Positions 1 through 7,354 are shown, counted from the first letter of the stretch. The stretch: 27,633 nucleotides of DNA from VRUE01 sp045805805 (GCA_045805805.1 JBJMKO010000014.1:1-27633), one strand, 5' to 3'. Notes: generated by a model not told the origin, from the sequence alone. Translations and numbers: made by a program.

Positions 1-547
1 CGGCGAGCTTGGTCAGGTTGCGGCCGAACTGGTCGAGCAGCTTCGAGGACTTCTTGCCCTCGCCGGAGCCGCCGCCGCCCCCACCGGGGCCGCCCCCCTG
101 GCGCCGCCCGCCGGGGCCCGAGAGCATCCGGATCACCTCGTTGCGGATCTTGTCGGAATCGGCATCGAAGTCGAGCAGTATGCGGGCGGCGACGCCCTCG
201 TTCTCACGCACCAACCCGAGCAGGATGTGCTCGGTGCCGATGTAGTTGTGGCCGAGCGAGAGCGCCTCGCGCAGGGCCAGCTCCAGGACCTTCTTGGCCC
301 GCGGCGTGAACGGGATCTGGCCGGAGGTGACCTCCTCGCCGGAGCCCACGATCCGCACCACCTGTGAGCGGACGCGCTCGGTGGTGATGTCGAGCGACTC
401 GAGGACGCGGGCGGCGAGGCCCTCCTCCTCACGCAGCAGGCCCAGCAGGATGTGCTCGGTGCCGATGTAGTTGTGCTTCAGCGTGCGCGCCTCTTCCTGG
501 GCCAGGACTACTACTTGTCGGGCTCGCTCTGTGAATCTCTCGAACAA
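1..547 (-). CDS. clpC: ClpC-type AAA+ unfoldase, N-terminal part (partial)
   Basis: This is the first 182 residues of the Hsp100/ClpC unfoldase, which feeds substrates to the ClpP protease; the rest lies beyond the left edge. The reverse strand reads MFERFTERARQVVVLAQEEA and then carries two Clp N-domain repeats, each with HNYIGTEHILLGL (near residues 25-37 and 100-112). A glycine-rich linker follows at about residues 148-165 (GGPGGGGGGSGEG), before the first AAA+ module would start. The start is TTG at 545-547, chosen because homology begins exactly at MFERF; there is only a weak purine stretch (GGATAGAGAGA) upstream. It lies downstream of lysS, an arrangement common in Actinobacteria. Identity is very secure; the TTG start is likely. 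Confidence 0.94.
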   Translation of the reverse strand, partial: MFERFTERARQVVVLAQEEARTLKHNYIGTEHILLGLLREEEGLAARVLESLDITTERVRSQVVRIVGSGEEVTSGQIPFTPRAKKVLELALREALSLGHNYIGTEHILLGLVRENEGVAARILLDFDADSDKIRNEVIRMLSGPGGRRQGGGPGGGGGGSGEGKKSSKLLDQFGRNLTKLA

Positions 548-562
548 AAGTCTCTCTATCCA

Positions 563-582
563 CTCAACTCAATTGGGCTGAG
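563..582. promoter_or_regulatory. Imperfect dyad upstream of clpC, candidate operator
   Basis: CTCAACTCAATTGGGCTGAG matches its own reverse complement at 16 of 20 positions and ends 16 bases before the clpC TTG. Heat-shock clp genes in Actinobacteria are often controlled by HspR (HAIR boxes) or ClgR. The half-site orientation here (ACTCA then TGAGT) is opposite to HAIR, so I do not assign it to HspR. It could also form a weak 5'-UTR hairpin. Confidence 0.35.
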
Positions 583-711
583 TAAGTATCGGCAGACGCC
601 CTTCGGTTATCGGGAGGCGCCCATGTGCCCCTTAAACGATACCGAGAGCGCCCAACCGGCCCCGGCCCCGCAAATATCCGCTCAGAGCGGCCTTTTGGCC
701 ACCGCATCTCG

Positions 712-758
712 CTTCCGGTGCGCTTTATCCCCCTATGAAGGGGAAGGCGCGCCGGAAG
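712..758. repeat. Family 3 palindrome, copy 1, after lysS
   Basis: An imperfect hairpin whose outer arms are CTTCCGGTGCGC and GCGCGCCGGAAG, with an inner CCCC/GGGG stem. It ends 2 bases from the lysS stop codon, where a terminator would sit, but has no run of T on either side. The left end (TTCCGGTGCGCTTTAT) matches 15 of 16 bases of the palindrome after ftsH at 7355, while the interior differs. Termination or 3'-end protection for lysS is inferred from position. Confidence 0.6.
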
Positions 759-760
759 GC

Positions 761-2239
761 TCAGCTGCGCATCGCGGGGTAGAGGACGACTTCGCGGACG
801 CTCTTGGCGCCGGTCAGCAGCATCACCAGGCGGTCGATCCCGATGCCGACGCCGCCCGTCGGTGGCATCCCCTGTTCGAGCGCGGCGACGAAATCCTCGT
901 CGTAGGGCTGCGCCTCTTCGTCGCCCCTCTCCAACTCCGCGGCCTGCTGTTCGAAGCGGCGGCGCTGCTCGTCGGGGTCGTTGAGCTCGCTGAACCCGTT
1001 GGCGATCTCCATCCCGCCGGCGAACGCCTCGAAGCGCTCGACCAGGCCCTCCTCGGAGCGGTGCGACTTGGCAAAGGGAGAGAGCTCGACCGGGTAGTCG
1101 AGGACGAAGGTCGGCTGGACCAGCCGCGGCTCGACCTGCTTGGAGAGCAGGCCGTCGACGAGCTTGCCCCAGCCCTCGTCGGGGTCGGGCTCGGTCCCCA
1201 TCGCCTCTGCCAGAGCCTCCCGTGTCGGGTGCTCGAGGATGTCGATGCCGGAGCGCTCGCGGATGGCATCGCGGATGGTCACCCGCTTCCAGGGCGGGGC
1301 GAAGTCGATCGTCACCTCACCGCGCTGCACTTTTGTCGTCCCCAATACCCGCTCGGCCACCTCGGCGACCATGGTCTCGACCTTGTGGGCGGTGACCGTG
1401 TAGTCCGCACAGGCCTCATACCACTCGAGCATCGTGAACTCCGGGTTGTGCTTGTGGGAGACGCCCTCGTTGCGGAAATCCTTGCCGAGCTCGTAGACGC
1501 GGTCGATGCCGCCGACGACCAGCCGCTTCAGGTAGAGCTCGGTGGCGATCCGCAGGTAGAGATCGCGGTCGAGGGCGTTGTGGTGGGTCGTGAAGGGTCG
1601 GGCCAGGGCGCCGCCGTAGAGCGGCTGCAGGACCGGCGTCTCGACCTCGATGAAGCCGCGCTCGTCGAGCCAGCGGCGCACCTCGCTGACCGTGCGGGCG
1701 CGCAGGGCAAAGAGCCGACGACTCTCCTCGTTGGCGATCAGGTCGAGCTCGCGCTTGCGGTAGCGGGTCTCGACGTCCTCGAGGCCGTGGAACTTGTCCG
1801 GCGGCGGCCGCAGGCTCTTGGCCAGCAGCCGCCAGCGATCTATCGCCAGTGAGAGCTCGCCGCCCCGCCGCGTCGCCAGCGCCGTCCCCTCGACGCCGAC
1901 GATGTCGCCGAGGTCGAGGTCGACCAGCACCCGGTAGGGCTCCTCTCCCAACAAATCCTCGCGAGCATGGACCTGAATCTGGCCGCTGCCATCCCGGAGG
2001 TCGAGAAAGCAGGCCTTCCCGTGCCCCCGCCGCCCAACCAGCCGCCCGGCAACCCGGTGCCGAGACTCGGTCTCCACCCCAGGCGCCAGCCCCTCATGCG
2101 CCGCCCGAACCTCAGCAATGTCCTCCTTCTCAGCAAACTCAGGAGGAAAAGGATCGATCCCAGCCCCCCTCAGCCGCTCAAGCTTCTCCCGCCTGTCGCG
2201 AAGGACATCGGAGATCTCAGGTCGTTCGGCCTCACTCAT
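761..2239 (-). CDS. lysS: Lysyl-tRNA synthetase, class II
   Basis: A 492-residue class II synthetase that charges tRNA-Lys in the cytoplasm, of normal bacterial length. The N-terminal OB-fold anticodon-binding region covers roughly residues 60-160 (GRLVGRRGHGKACFLDLRDG). The catalytic core follows with motif 2 (KDFRNEGVSHKHNPEFTMLE, where Arg contacts ATP) and a C-terminal motif 3 (GIGIDRLVMLLTG). Leu-Tyr-Leu-Arg ahead of motif 2 and FSELNDP are typical of LysS. The ATG start at 2239 encodes a charged N-terminal helix. It follows greA on the same strand, separated by 149 bases that hold a family 1 palindromic element. That element may separate or attenuate greA-lysS cotranscription. Confidence 0.97.
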   Translation of the reverse strand: MSEAERPEISDVLRDRREKLERLRGAGIDPFPPEFAEKEDIAEVRAAHEGLAPGVETESRHRVAGRLVGRRGHGKACFLDLRDGSGQIQVHAREDLLGEEPYRVLVDLDLGDIVGVEGTALATRRGGELSLAIDRWRLLAKSLRPPPDKFHGLEDVETRYRKRELDLIANEESRRLFALRARTVSEVRRWLDERGFIEVETPVLQPLYGGALARPFTTHHNALDRDLYLRIATELYLKRLVVGGIDRVYELGKDFRNEGVSHKHNPEFTMLEWYEACADYTVTAHKVETMVAEVAERVLGTTKVQRGEVTIDFAPPWKRVTIRDAIRERSGIDILEHPTREALAEAMGTEPDPDEGWGKLVDGLLSKQVEPRLVQPTFVLDYPVELSPFAKSHRSEEGLVERFEAFAGGMEIANGFSELNDPDEQRRRFEQQAAELERGDEEAQPYDEDFVAALEQGMPPTGGVGIGIDRLVMLLTGAKSVREVVLYPAMRS

Positions 2240-2265
2240 TAGCGCGCGAGCCTACCGGCCGGCAA

Positions 2266-2386
2266 AGAGCCGATCCCGGCAGGGGGTGGAGCGTCTTGTA
2301 CTTTTTCGCCAACCACGCCCAAGGCGCCAAGCCCAACCCCACTCCACCGAAAAAGTTAAGCGGAACCCCCTGCCGGGATCGGCTCT
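2266..2386. repeat. Family 1 palindromic element, copy 1 (greA-lysS)
   Basis: A 121-base element bounded by a perfect 21-base inverted repeat (2266-2286 against 2366-2386). Inside is a second stem, ACTTTTTCG (2300-2308) with CGAAAAAGT (2348-2356), enclosing a loop that is G-rich on the minus strand. It starts 2 bases after the greA stop. The core differs at only 3 positions from the copy at 10963-11081. The distal 8-9 bases of the arms (AGAGCCGAT) differ from that copy (GGGCACT) but remain fully paired. The G-run/C-run is 5/5 here and 6/6 there. In the minus-strand transcript it would form a very long hairpin without a U-tract. Confidence 0.85.
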
Positions 2387-2388
2387 CT

Positions 2389-2868
2389 CTACGCAGTCTC
2401 GATCTTCGTGATCTTCAGCTTCTTCTTAGGCCCCCGCGGAACCTCCACCGTGACGATGTCGTTCCGCTTGTGCCCAATCAGCGCTTTGCCGATCGGCGAC
2501 TCGTTGGAGAGCTTGTGCTCCAGCGGGTCGGCCTCGGTCGAGCCGACGATCTGGAATTTCTGCGAGTCGCCCGTCTTCTGGTTCTTGACGTGGACGATCG
2601 AGCCGAACTGGACTTCGTCGGTGCTGATGTCTTTCTCGTCGATCACGGTGGCGCGGCGCAGCCGCTCTTCGAGCTGGGCGATCCGCTGCTCGAGCAGGGC
2701 CTGCTCGTTCTTGGCATCGTCGTACTCGGCGTTCTCGGAGATGTCGCCGAACTCGCGCGCCTCCTTGATCCGCTCGGCGACCTCGCGTCGCTTGACGGTC
2801 GTGAGGTGATCTATCTCCTCTTTGAGCTTCTCGAGACCCTCGGGGGTGATTACGGACTGGCGACTCAC
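2389..2868 (-). CDS. greA: Transcription elongation factor GreA
   Basis: A 159-residue GreA, full length for the family. It binds the RNA polymerase secondary channel and stimulates cleavage of backtracked RNA. The N-terminal coiled coil (residues 1-75) carries the tip signature with acidic residues (GDISENAEYDDAKNEQ), where Asp and Glu coordinate the catalytic magnesium. The C-terminal FKBP-like domain follows (SNESPIGKALIGHKRNDIV). The start is GTG at 2868; AGGTAGGA lies about 4 bases upstream on the minus strand and supports it. Its stop abuts the family 1 element, so transcription into lysS may be reduced there. Confidence 0.97.
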   Translation of the reverse strand: MSRQSVITPEGLEKLKEEIDHLTTVKRREVAERIKEAREFGDISENAEYDDAKNEQALLEQRIAQLEERLRRATVIDEKDISTDEVQFGSIVHVKNQKTGDSQKFQIVGSTEADPLEHKLSNESPIGKALIGHKRNDIVTVEVPRGPKKKLKITKIETA

Positions 2869-2979
2869 TGGTCCTACCTCGCTTTGCTCGGTTGAGACGA
2901 CGGGAAACGGCTCCTAGACCCAAAAACGCCCAGGTGCGGCGGCATTTGAGTCACCACACCAGGGCCGGAAGTCGCGGGA

Positions 2980-3981
2980 TTATAGCGAGGGCACTGGAGC
3001 GACCAGCTCGGCGATCAGGCGGCGGGCCTCGGGCAGGTCGGCGTGGCGCTGCAGCTCGTCGGCAAGCTCAGGTGAGACGCCCAGCCGCTCGACGTACCAA
3101 GGATAGAACTTGCGCAGGTAGCGGCCGGCGCGCTCGGTCCCCATGTGCTCCTCGGCGCGGTCGATCGTCCAGAGCAGCTCGGCGGCGACCTCGACCCGCT
3201 CCGGCGGCTCCGTGCGCCGCCCGGTCAGTTCCTCGAAGACCCAGGGATTGCCGAGCGAGCCGCGAGCGATCATCACCGCGTCGGCAGCGGCCTCCTCGTA
3301 GGCGGCCCGGGCCGCCTCGGCGCTCTTCAGCCCACCGGAGACGATCACCGGCACCTCGACCCGTTCGGCCAGCTCACGGGTCAGCGCGTAGTCGGGCTTG
3401 CCCTTGTGACCGACGGTGGCCGCCCGCGGGTGAAACGCGATCGCCGCGACCCCAGCCTCCTCGGCCAGCCGAACCGCCAGGTCGTAGCCGGAGCGATCGC
3501 CTGCCTCGATCCCCGAGCGCAGCTTCACCGTCACCGGCAATCCGCTGCCCTCGGCGGCGCCGCGGGCCAGTGCCAGTGCCAGCTCGTGGTCGCGCAGCAA
3601 CTCGGCGCCGGCCCCGGTGCGGCGCACCTTGCGCACCGGACAGCCCATATTGATGTCGATCAGGTCGGCGCCCGCTTCGGCGGCTACCGCGGCGCCGGAG
3701 CGCATCACCTCGGCGTCGTGGCCGAAGAGCTGCACCGAGACCGGGTGCTCGTCGGGGTGGATCCGCATCAGCTCGCGCAGGGTGCGCTCGTTGCGGTGGT
3801 GCAGGCCGAAGCTGGAGACCATCTCCGAGACCGCGAGCCCGGCGCCGTGACGCTTCGCCTGCAGGCGCACGAACCAGTTGCCGATCCCGGCCAGCGGCGC
3901 CAGCAGGACGCGATTCGGGATCTCGACGCCGCCGATCCGGAAGGGATCAGTCAGCGGGGGCTGTCGAGACATTGCGTTCAT
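2980..3981 (-). CDS. dusB: tRNA-dihydrouridine synthase, DusB-like
   Basis: A 333-residue FMN-dependent TIM-barrel enzyme that reduces uridine to dihydrouridine in the tRNA D-loop. The barrel shows LLAPLAGIGN at the first strand, PVSVQLFG, and DINMGCPVRKV with the conserved catalytic Cys. KLRSG, HPRA and the C-terminal FMN-phosphate site (VSGG, then MIARGSLGNPWVF) follow. The ATG at 3981 overlaps the coaX 3' end by 35 bases; a second ATG at 3972 is possible and also overlaps. Both choices imply translational coupling with coaX. DusB against another Dus subclass is assigned from length and motif context. Confidence 0.93.
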   Translation of the reverse strand: MNAMSRQPPLTDPFRIGGVEIPNRVLLAPLAGIGNWFVRLQAKRHGAGLAVSEMVSSFGLHHRNERTLRELMRIHPDEHPVSVQLFGHDAEVMRSGAAVAAEAGADLIDINMGCPVRKVRRTGAGAELLRDHELALALARGAAEGSGLPVTVKLRSGIEAGDRSGYDLAVRLAEEAGVAAIAFHPRAATVGHKGKPDYALTRELAERVEVPVIVSGGLKSAEAARAAYEEAAADAVMIARGSLGNPWVFEELTGRRTEPPERVEVAAELLWTIDRAEEHMGTERAGRYLRKFYPWYVERLGVSPELADELQRHADLPEARRLIAELVAPVPSL

Positions 3982-4726
3982 GGATGAGGCGCAGCCCCTT
4001 CAGGGTAAGCATGTCGTCGACCTCGTCGATCGTCTCGGTGAAGGGGACGACCACATGGGCCAGCCCCCCGGTGGCCAGCAGGCTCGCCTCCCCCAGCTCC
4101 TCCTCTATCCGTCTCACGATCCCGTCGATCATCCCGGCGAAGCCGAAGACGAACCCCGACTGGATCGCGGCGCGGCTCGAGCGACCGATCGCGGTCTCGG
4201 GCGCCTGCAGGTCGATGCGGGGAATGCGGGCGGCGCGTTCGATCAGGGCGCTGAGCGAGATCTCCAGGCCGGGGCCGATCGCGCCGCCGAGGTATTCGCC
4301 CTCCGCCGAGACCACGTCGATGTTGATCCCGGTGCCGAAGTCGACGACGACACAGGCGCTCTGAAAGCGCTCGTATGCGGCGATCGAGTTGACGAGGCGG
4401 TCGGCGCCGACCTCGAGCGGATTGTCGATCCGGATCGGCATGCCGGTCTTCATGCCCGGACCGATTGCCAGGCACTCGGCATCGAGGTAGCGCTCGGCCA
4501 ACTGCTCGTACTGGGTGCCGAGCGGCGGCACGACCGACGAGACGCAGACCGAATCGAGATCGTCCAGGCTCATGCCGCTGAGCGCGAGCAACCCGGCGAT
4601 CCGCTCGGCCAGCTCGTCCCCGGTCGCCCCCGAGCGTGTCTGGAAGCGCCAGTGCTCGGCGAGGCGCTCGCCGTCGAAGGCGCCGAGGTGGGTCTGGGTG
4701 TTGCCGACGTCTACCGCGAGGAGCAC
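3947..4726 (-). CDS. coaX: Type III pantothenate kinase
   Basis: A 259-residue ASKHA-fold kinase that phosphorylates pantothenate, the first step of CoA synthesis. It shows the N-terminal phosphate loop DVGNTQTHLGAF, the pantothenate-site GADRLVNSIAAY, and the second phosphate motif VVDFGTGINIDVV, followed by GGAIGPGL and a C-terminal TGGLA. The second motif more often reads with Thr or Ser at the IN positions, so this is a mild variant. The start is GTG at 4726, which places DVGNT at residue 6, as in relatives. It is divergent from the GST-like gene with only 19 bases between starts, and its end overlaps dusB. Confidence 0.94.
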   Translation of the reverse strand: MLLAVDVGNTQTHLGAFDGERLAEHWRFQTRSGATGDELAERIAGLLALSGMSLDDLDSVCVSSVVPPLGTQYEQLAERYLDAECLAIGPGMKTGMPIRIDNPLEVGADRLVNSIAAYERFQSACVVVDFGTGINIDVVSAEGEYLGGAIGPGLEISLSALIERAARIPRIDLQAPETAIGRSSRAAIQSGFVFGFAGMIDGIVRRIEEELGEASLLATGGLAHVVVPFTETIDEVDDMLTLKGLRLIHERNVSTAPAD

Positions 4727-4745
4727 GGCGCGATTATCGCCTAGG

Positions 4746-5516
4746 ATGGCCGTCGTGGCCGTGCGGCTCTACACGATTCCGGGATCGCATCCCGGCGTAG
4801 CGGTTCAGGCGATGCTCAAAGCAAAGGGCATCCCCTTCAAGCGCACCGACCTCTTCCCGGTGATGCAGAAGCTCGTCGTCCGGTCCATGGGCTTCCCCAA
4901 GCAGACCGTGCCGGCGATCAAGATCGATGGGCGCAAGATCCAGGGCTCGCGCGCGATCACCCGCGAGCTGGATCGCATCCGGCCCGAGCCGCCGCTCTTC
5001 CCCGAGGACCTGGAGAAGCGGCAAGCGGTCGAAGAGGCCGAGCGCTTCGGCGACGAGGAGCTCCAGCACCCGGTCCGCCAGATGATCTGGTGGACGCTGC
5101 GCAAGGACAAGGCCCCGCTACGCAGCTACTCGGAAGGGGCCAAGCTGGGAATACCGATCGGCCTGGCAGTTGCCACCGCAGGGCCGATTCTGGCGCTCAC
5201 CGCTCGCTACAACGAGGCCAACGACGAGAACGTGCGCCGCGACTTGGCTGCCCTACCGGGGCTCCTCGACCGCATCGATGCCTGGATCGCGGCCGGCGTG
5301 CTCGACGGCGAGCAGCTCTACGCCGCCGATTACCAGATCGCCCCAAGCCTGCGCCTGGCGATGACGATGCAGGACCTGCGCCCGCTCATCGATGCCCGAC
5401 CCGCCGGCAGATTCGCGAGGCGCGTCATCCCCGACTATGCGGGCGACGCCCCCCCTGCCTTCCCGCCTGCCTGGATGCAGGCACTGCGCGGCTCGGCGGC
5501 AACCTCCGTCGCCTAA
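4746..5516 (+). CDS. GST/glutaredoxin-fold protein without active-site Cys
   Basis: A 256-residue protein. Residues 1-80 form a thioredoxin/GST N-terminal domain: VRLYTIPGSHPGVAVQAML, then VPAI with the cis-proline, and GRKIQGSRAI resembling the glutathione gamma-glutamyl site. The helical remainder (about 100-256) fits a GST C-terminal domain. Where glutaredoxins have CPxC it has GSHPG, so Cys-based redox catalysis is unlikely; a Ser or Tyr GST, or binding only, is possible. The ATG at 4746 begins right at the homology; the frame is open upstream but antisense to coaX. It is the only plus-strand gene within the housekeeping run, and its stop is one base from the folK stop. The substrate is unknown. 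Confidence 0.8.
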   Translation: MAVVAVRLYTIPGSHPGVAVQAMLKAKGIPFKRTDLFPVMQKLVVRSMGFPKQTVPAIKIDGRKIQGSRAITRELDRIRPEPPLFPEDLEKRQAVEEAERFGDEELQHPVRQMIWWTLRKDKAPLRSYSEGAKLGIPIGLAVATAGPILALTARYNEANDENVRRDLAALPGLLDRIDAWIAAGVLDGEQLYAADYQIAPSLRLAMTMQDLRPLIDARPAGRFARRVIPDYAGDAPPAFPPAWMQALRGSAATSVA

Positions 5517-5517
5517 C

Positions 5518-6015
5518 TCAAAGCGTGCCGCGCCGCTCGGCGCGCTGACCGGGACCAAGGCCGGAGAGCGCATCGGCCAGGGCCGCGCCGTCGGGCAGCG
5601 CCAAACCAGGGTCCAGCTCCAGCAGAGGCGTCAACACGAAACGGCGGCTGCGCACCTCGGGGTGCGGCAGGGTGAGGCGCTCGGTGGAGAGCTCGACGTC
5701 CCCCAGTAGGAGCAGGTCGACGTCGAGCGGGCGGGGGCTGTGGCGGGGGGCGTCGAGGGATCGGCCGCGCTCGGCCTCGATCTCCTTGCAGAGGTCGAGA
5801 AGGGCTTCGGGATCCAACTCGGTGCGGATGCGGATCGCGGCATTGAGGAAGTCGGGCTGGTCGAGCACCTCTCCCACCGGCTCGGTCTCATAGGTGGAGG
5901 AGACCGCCTCCACCTCCACCCCGCGCTCGCGGAGCAGCTCGATCGCCACCCTCAGATGGGACTCGCGATCGCCGACGTTGGAGCCGAGCCCGAGGTAACC
6001 AGTCCTCACAGGCAC
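5518..6015 (-). CDS. folK: HPPK (6-hydroxymethyl-dihydropterin pyrophosphokinase)
   Basis: A 165-residue folate enzyme that transfers pyrophosphate from ATP to 6-hydroxymethyl-7,8-dihydropterin. It shows GLGSNVGDRESHLR at the N-terminus, YETEPVG, then RPLDVDLLLLG, the variant of the RxLDLDIL motif whose two Asp residues bind magnesium. LPHPEVRSRRFVLTPLLEL is typical of the C-terminal third. GTG at 6015 is used here; an in-frame GTG at 6009 (MRTGYLGLG) is equally plausible. It lies 3 bases after folB and completes a folP-folB-folK cluster. It ends convergently with the GST-like gene. Confidence 0.95.
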   Translation of the reverse strand: MPVRTGYLGLGSNVGDRESHLRVAIELLRERGVEVEAVSSTYETEPVGEVLDQPDFLNAAIRIRTELDPEALLDLCKEIEAERGRSLDAPRHSPRPLDVDLLLLGDVELSTERLTLPHPEVRSRRFVLTPLLELDPGLALPDGAALADALSGLGPGQRAERRGTL

Positions 6016-6018
6016 TCG

Positions 6019-6441
6019 CTAGGCCTCTTCGACCTCGTCCTCGCCGTTCTCCGCCGCGCGTTCGTGGATGACCTCCACGGCGACCTCCTGGATCGCCAGG
6101 GGCAGCGGCGGCTCCGGCTTGGCGGCGCGCACGCGCACCGACTCGCAGCCGTAGCGTTCCATCAGGCGCTCGCCGACGACCTGGGCGAGCCGCTCCAGGG
6201 TCCGGTAGCTGCGCTCGGTGGCGGCGAGGGCGACGATGTCGCAGACCTCGGCATAGTCGACGGTGTCCTCGATCCGGTCGGTGAGCACTGCGTCGCAGTC
6301 GGGCACGTCGAAGGAGACGTCGAACTCGAGCCGCTGGCCGACCTCCTGCTCGGAGTCGCTGACCCCGTGGTGGGTGTAGATCGAGAGCCCGCGCAGCTCG
6401 ACCTCGACCCGAGATTCGATGCCGTTGTCGTGCGACTCCAT
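6019..6441 (-). CDS. folB: Dihydroneopterin aldolase
   Basis: A 140-residue enzyme that cleaves 7,8-dihydroneopterin to hydroxymethyl-dihydropterin and glycolaldehyde, directly before FolK. It contains YTHHGVSDSEQEVGQRLEFD (the Y.GV...E..gQ.f.vD signature), DYAEVCDIV and the C-terminal RAAKPEPPLP with the catalytic Lys before Pro. The ATG at 6441 gives MESHDNGIESRVEVELRGL; the length is slightly above the usual 120 because of an acidic C-terminal tail (ENGEDEVEEA). It starts 9 bases after the folP stop, so the genes are tightly coupled. Confidence 0.95.
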   Translation of the reverse strand: MESHDNGIESRVEVELRGLSIYTHHGVSDSEQEVGQRLEFDVSFDVPDCDAVLTDRIEDTVDYAEVCDIVALAATERSYRTLERLAQVVGERLMERYGCESVRVRAAKPEPPLPLAIQEVAVEVIHERAAENGEDEVEEA

Positions 6442-6450
6442 GGAGTCAAC

Positions 6451-7236
6451 CTACCCAAGGACCGCTTCGGCGACCTTGATCGCCTGCGCCGTCTCGGCGA
6501 CGTCGTGGACCCGCAACACGTCGGCGCCCTCCGCGGCAGCAAGCACAGAGGACGCGATCGTGCCCCCCAGCCGGTCCCCGACCTCGGACCCGTCGATCCG
6601 CCCGATGAAGCTCTTCCGCGAGGTCCCGATCACCAGCGGCCGCCCCAGCTCCCGCAGCTCCCCCAGTCGCCGCAGCAGCTCCAGGTTGTGCTCGAGCGTC
6701 TTCCCGAACCCGATCCCTGGATCGAGCCAGATCCTCTCCTCGGCGATGCCCATTGCCACCGCGAACTCGAGCCGCTCGGAGAGAAAGCCCTTGACCTCGC
6801 CGACCACGTCCTCGTAGCGTGGGTCGGCCTGCATCGTTCGCGGGCTACCCGGCATGTGCATCAGCACCACGTCCACGCCATGCTCCGCACACACCGGCGC
6901 CATCTCCAGGTCCCCGCGCAGCGCCGTCACGTCGTTGACGATCGAGGCACCGGCCTCGATCGCGGCGATCGCCACCGCCGCCTTGGACGTGTCGACCGAA
7001 ATGGTCGCCTTGCCGGCAAGCCCAACCACCACCGGCTCAACCCGACCCATCTCCTCTTCCCACTCGACAGGCTCCGCCCCCGGCCGAGTCGATTCCCCCC
7101 CCACATCCAAAATCTCCGCCCCATCACTCACAAGCTTTTCGCCATGCGCGATCGCAGCATCCGCATCGAGATACCGACCCCCGTCCGAAAACGAGTCCGG
7201 AGTCACGTTGACAACCCCCATCAGCTTCAGGCCCAC
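6451..7236 (-). CDS. folP: Dihydropteroate synthase
   Basis: This enzyme condenses p-aminobenzoate with hydroxymethyl-dihydropterin pyrophosphate and is the sulfonamide target. The TIM-barrel signatures are all present: MGVVNVTPDSFSDGG, DVGGESTRPG, DTSKAAVA, NDVTAL, DPGIGFGKTLEHN and GTSRKSFIG. The frame is open back to a TTG at 7299, but that TTG lies inside the family 2 element, and the extra residues look nothing like DHPS. GTG at 7236 (VGLKLMGVV) is chosen; ATG at 7221 and TTG at 7242 are alternatives. No folE is seen between ftsH and folP, where many Actinobacteria have it. Confidence 0.93.
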   Translation of the reverse strand: MGLKLMGVVNVTPDSFSDGGRYLDADAAIAHGEKLVSDGAEILDVGGESTRPGAEPVEWEEEMGRVEPVVVGLAGKATISVDTSKAAVAIAAIEAGASIVNDVTALRGDLEMAPVCAEHGVDVVLMHMPGSPRTMQADPRYEDVVGEVKGFLSERLEFAVAMGIAEERIWLDPGIGFGKTLEHNLELLRRLGELRELGRPLVIGTSRKSFIGRIDGSEVGDRLGGTIASSVLAAAEGADVLRVHDVAETAQAIKVAEAVLG

Positions 7237-7262
7237 AACCAAAGTATCCCGGCTGTCGAACG

Positions 7263-7354
7263 GGGGCGCGGGACACCCCTCGATCGGGCGGATACTCAAA
7301 TCGTCGCGCTAATTAGCGCGACGATTGGACGATCGAGAGGTGCCCCCGCGCCCC
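7263..7354. repeat. Family 2 palindromic element, copy A (ftsH-folP)
   Basis: Outer arms 7263-7285 and 7331-7354 pair with a single-base bulge and a few mismatches. The inner stem is AATCGTCGCGCT (7299-7310) with AGCGCGACGATT (7315-7326) around an AATT loop. Between the stems lie GGGCGGATACTCA (7286-7298) on the left and GGAC (7327-7330) on the right. These unpaired strands are identical in copy B at 17131-17225, whereas both stems there have different sequences. It abuts the family 3 palindrome at 7355. The position between ftsH and folP suggests a terminator, attenuator or leader of folP. Confidence 0.85.

Noticed and set aside
563..582. HspR (HAIR) operator in front of clpC.
   Set aside because: HAIR half-sites read CTTGAGT then ACTCAAG; here ACTCA comes first and TGAGT second, with a different spacing.
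452..1852. 466-codon plus-strand open frame across the clpC leader and lysS.
   Set aside because: It is antisense to lysS, with no recognisable domain and shadow-like composition.
7263..7354. Family 2 element as an ordinary IS-derived MITE with fixed terminal inverted repeats.
   Set aside because: The outer arms are not the same between copies and no target-site duplication is visible. Conserved bases are in the interior, so the classical MITE description does not fit.
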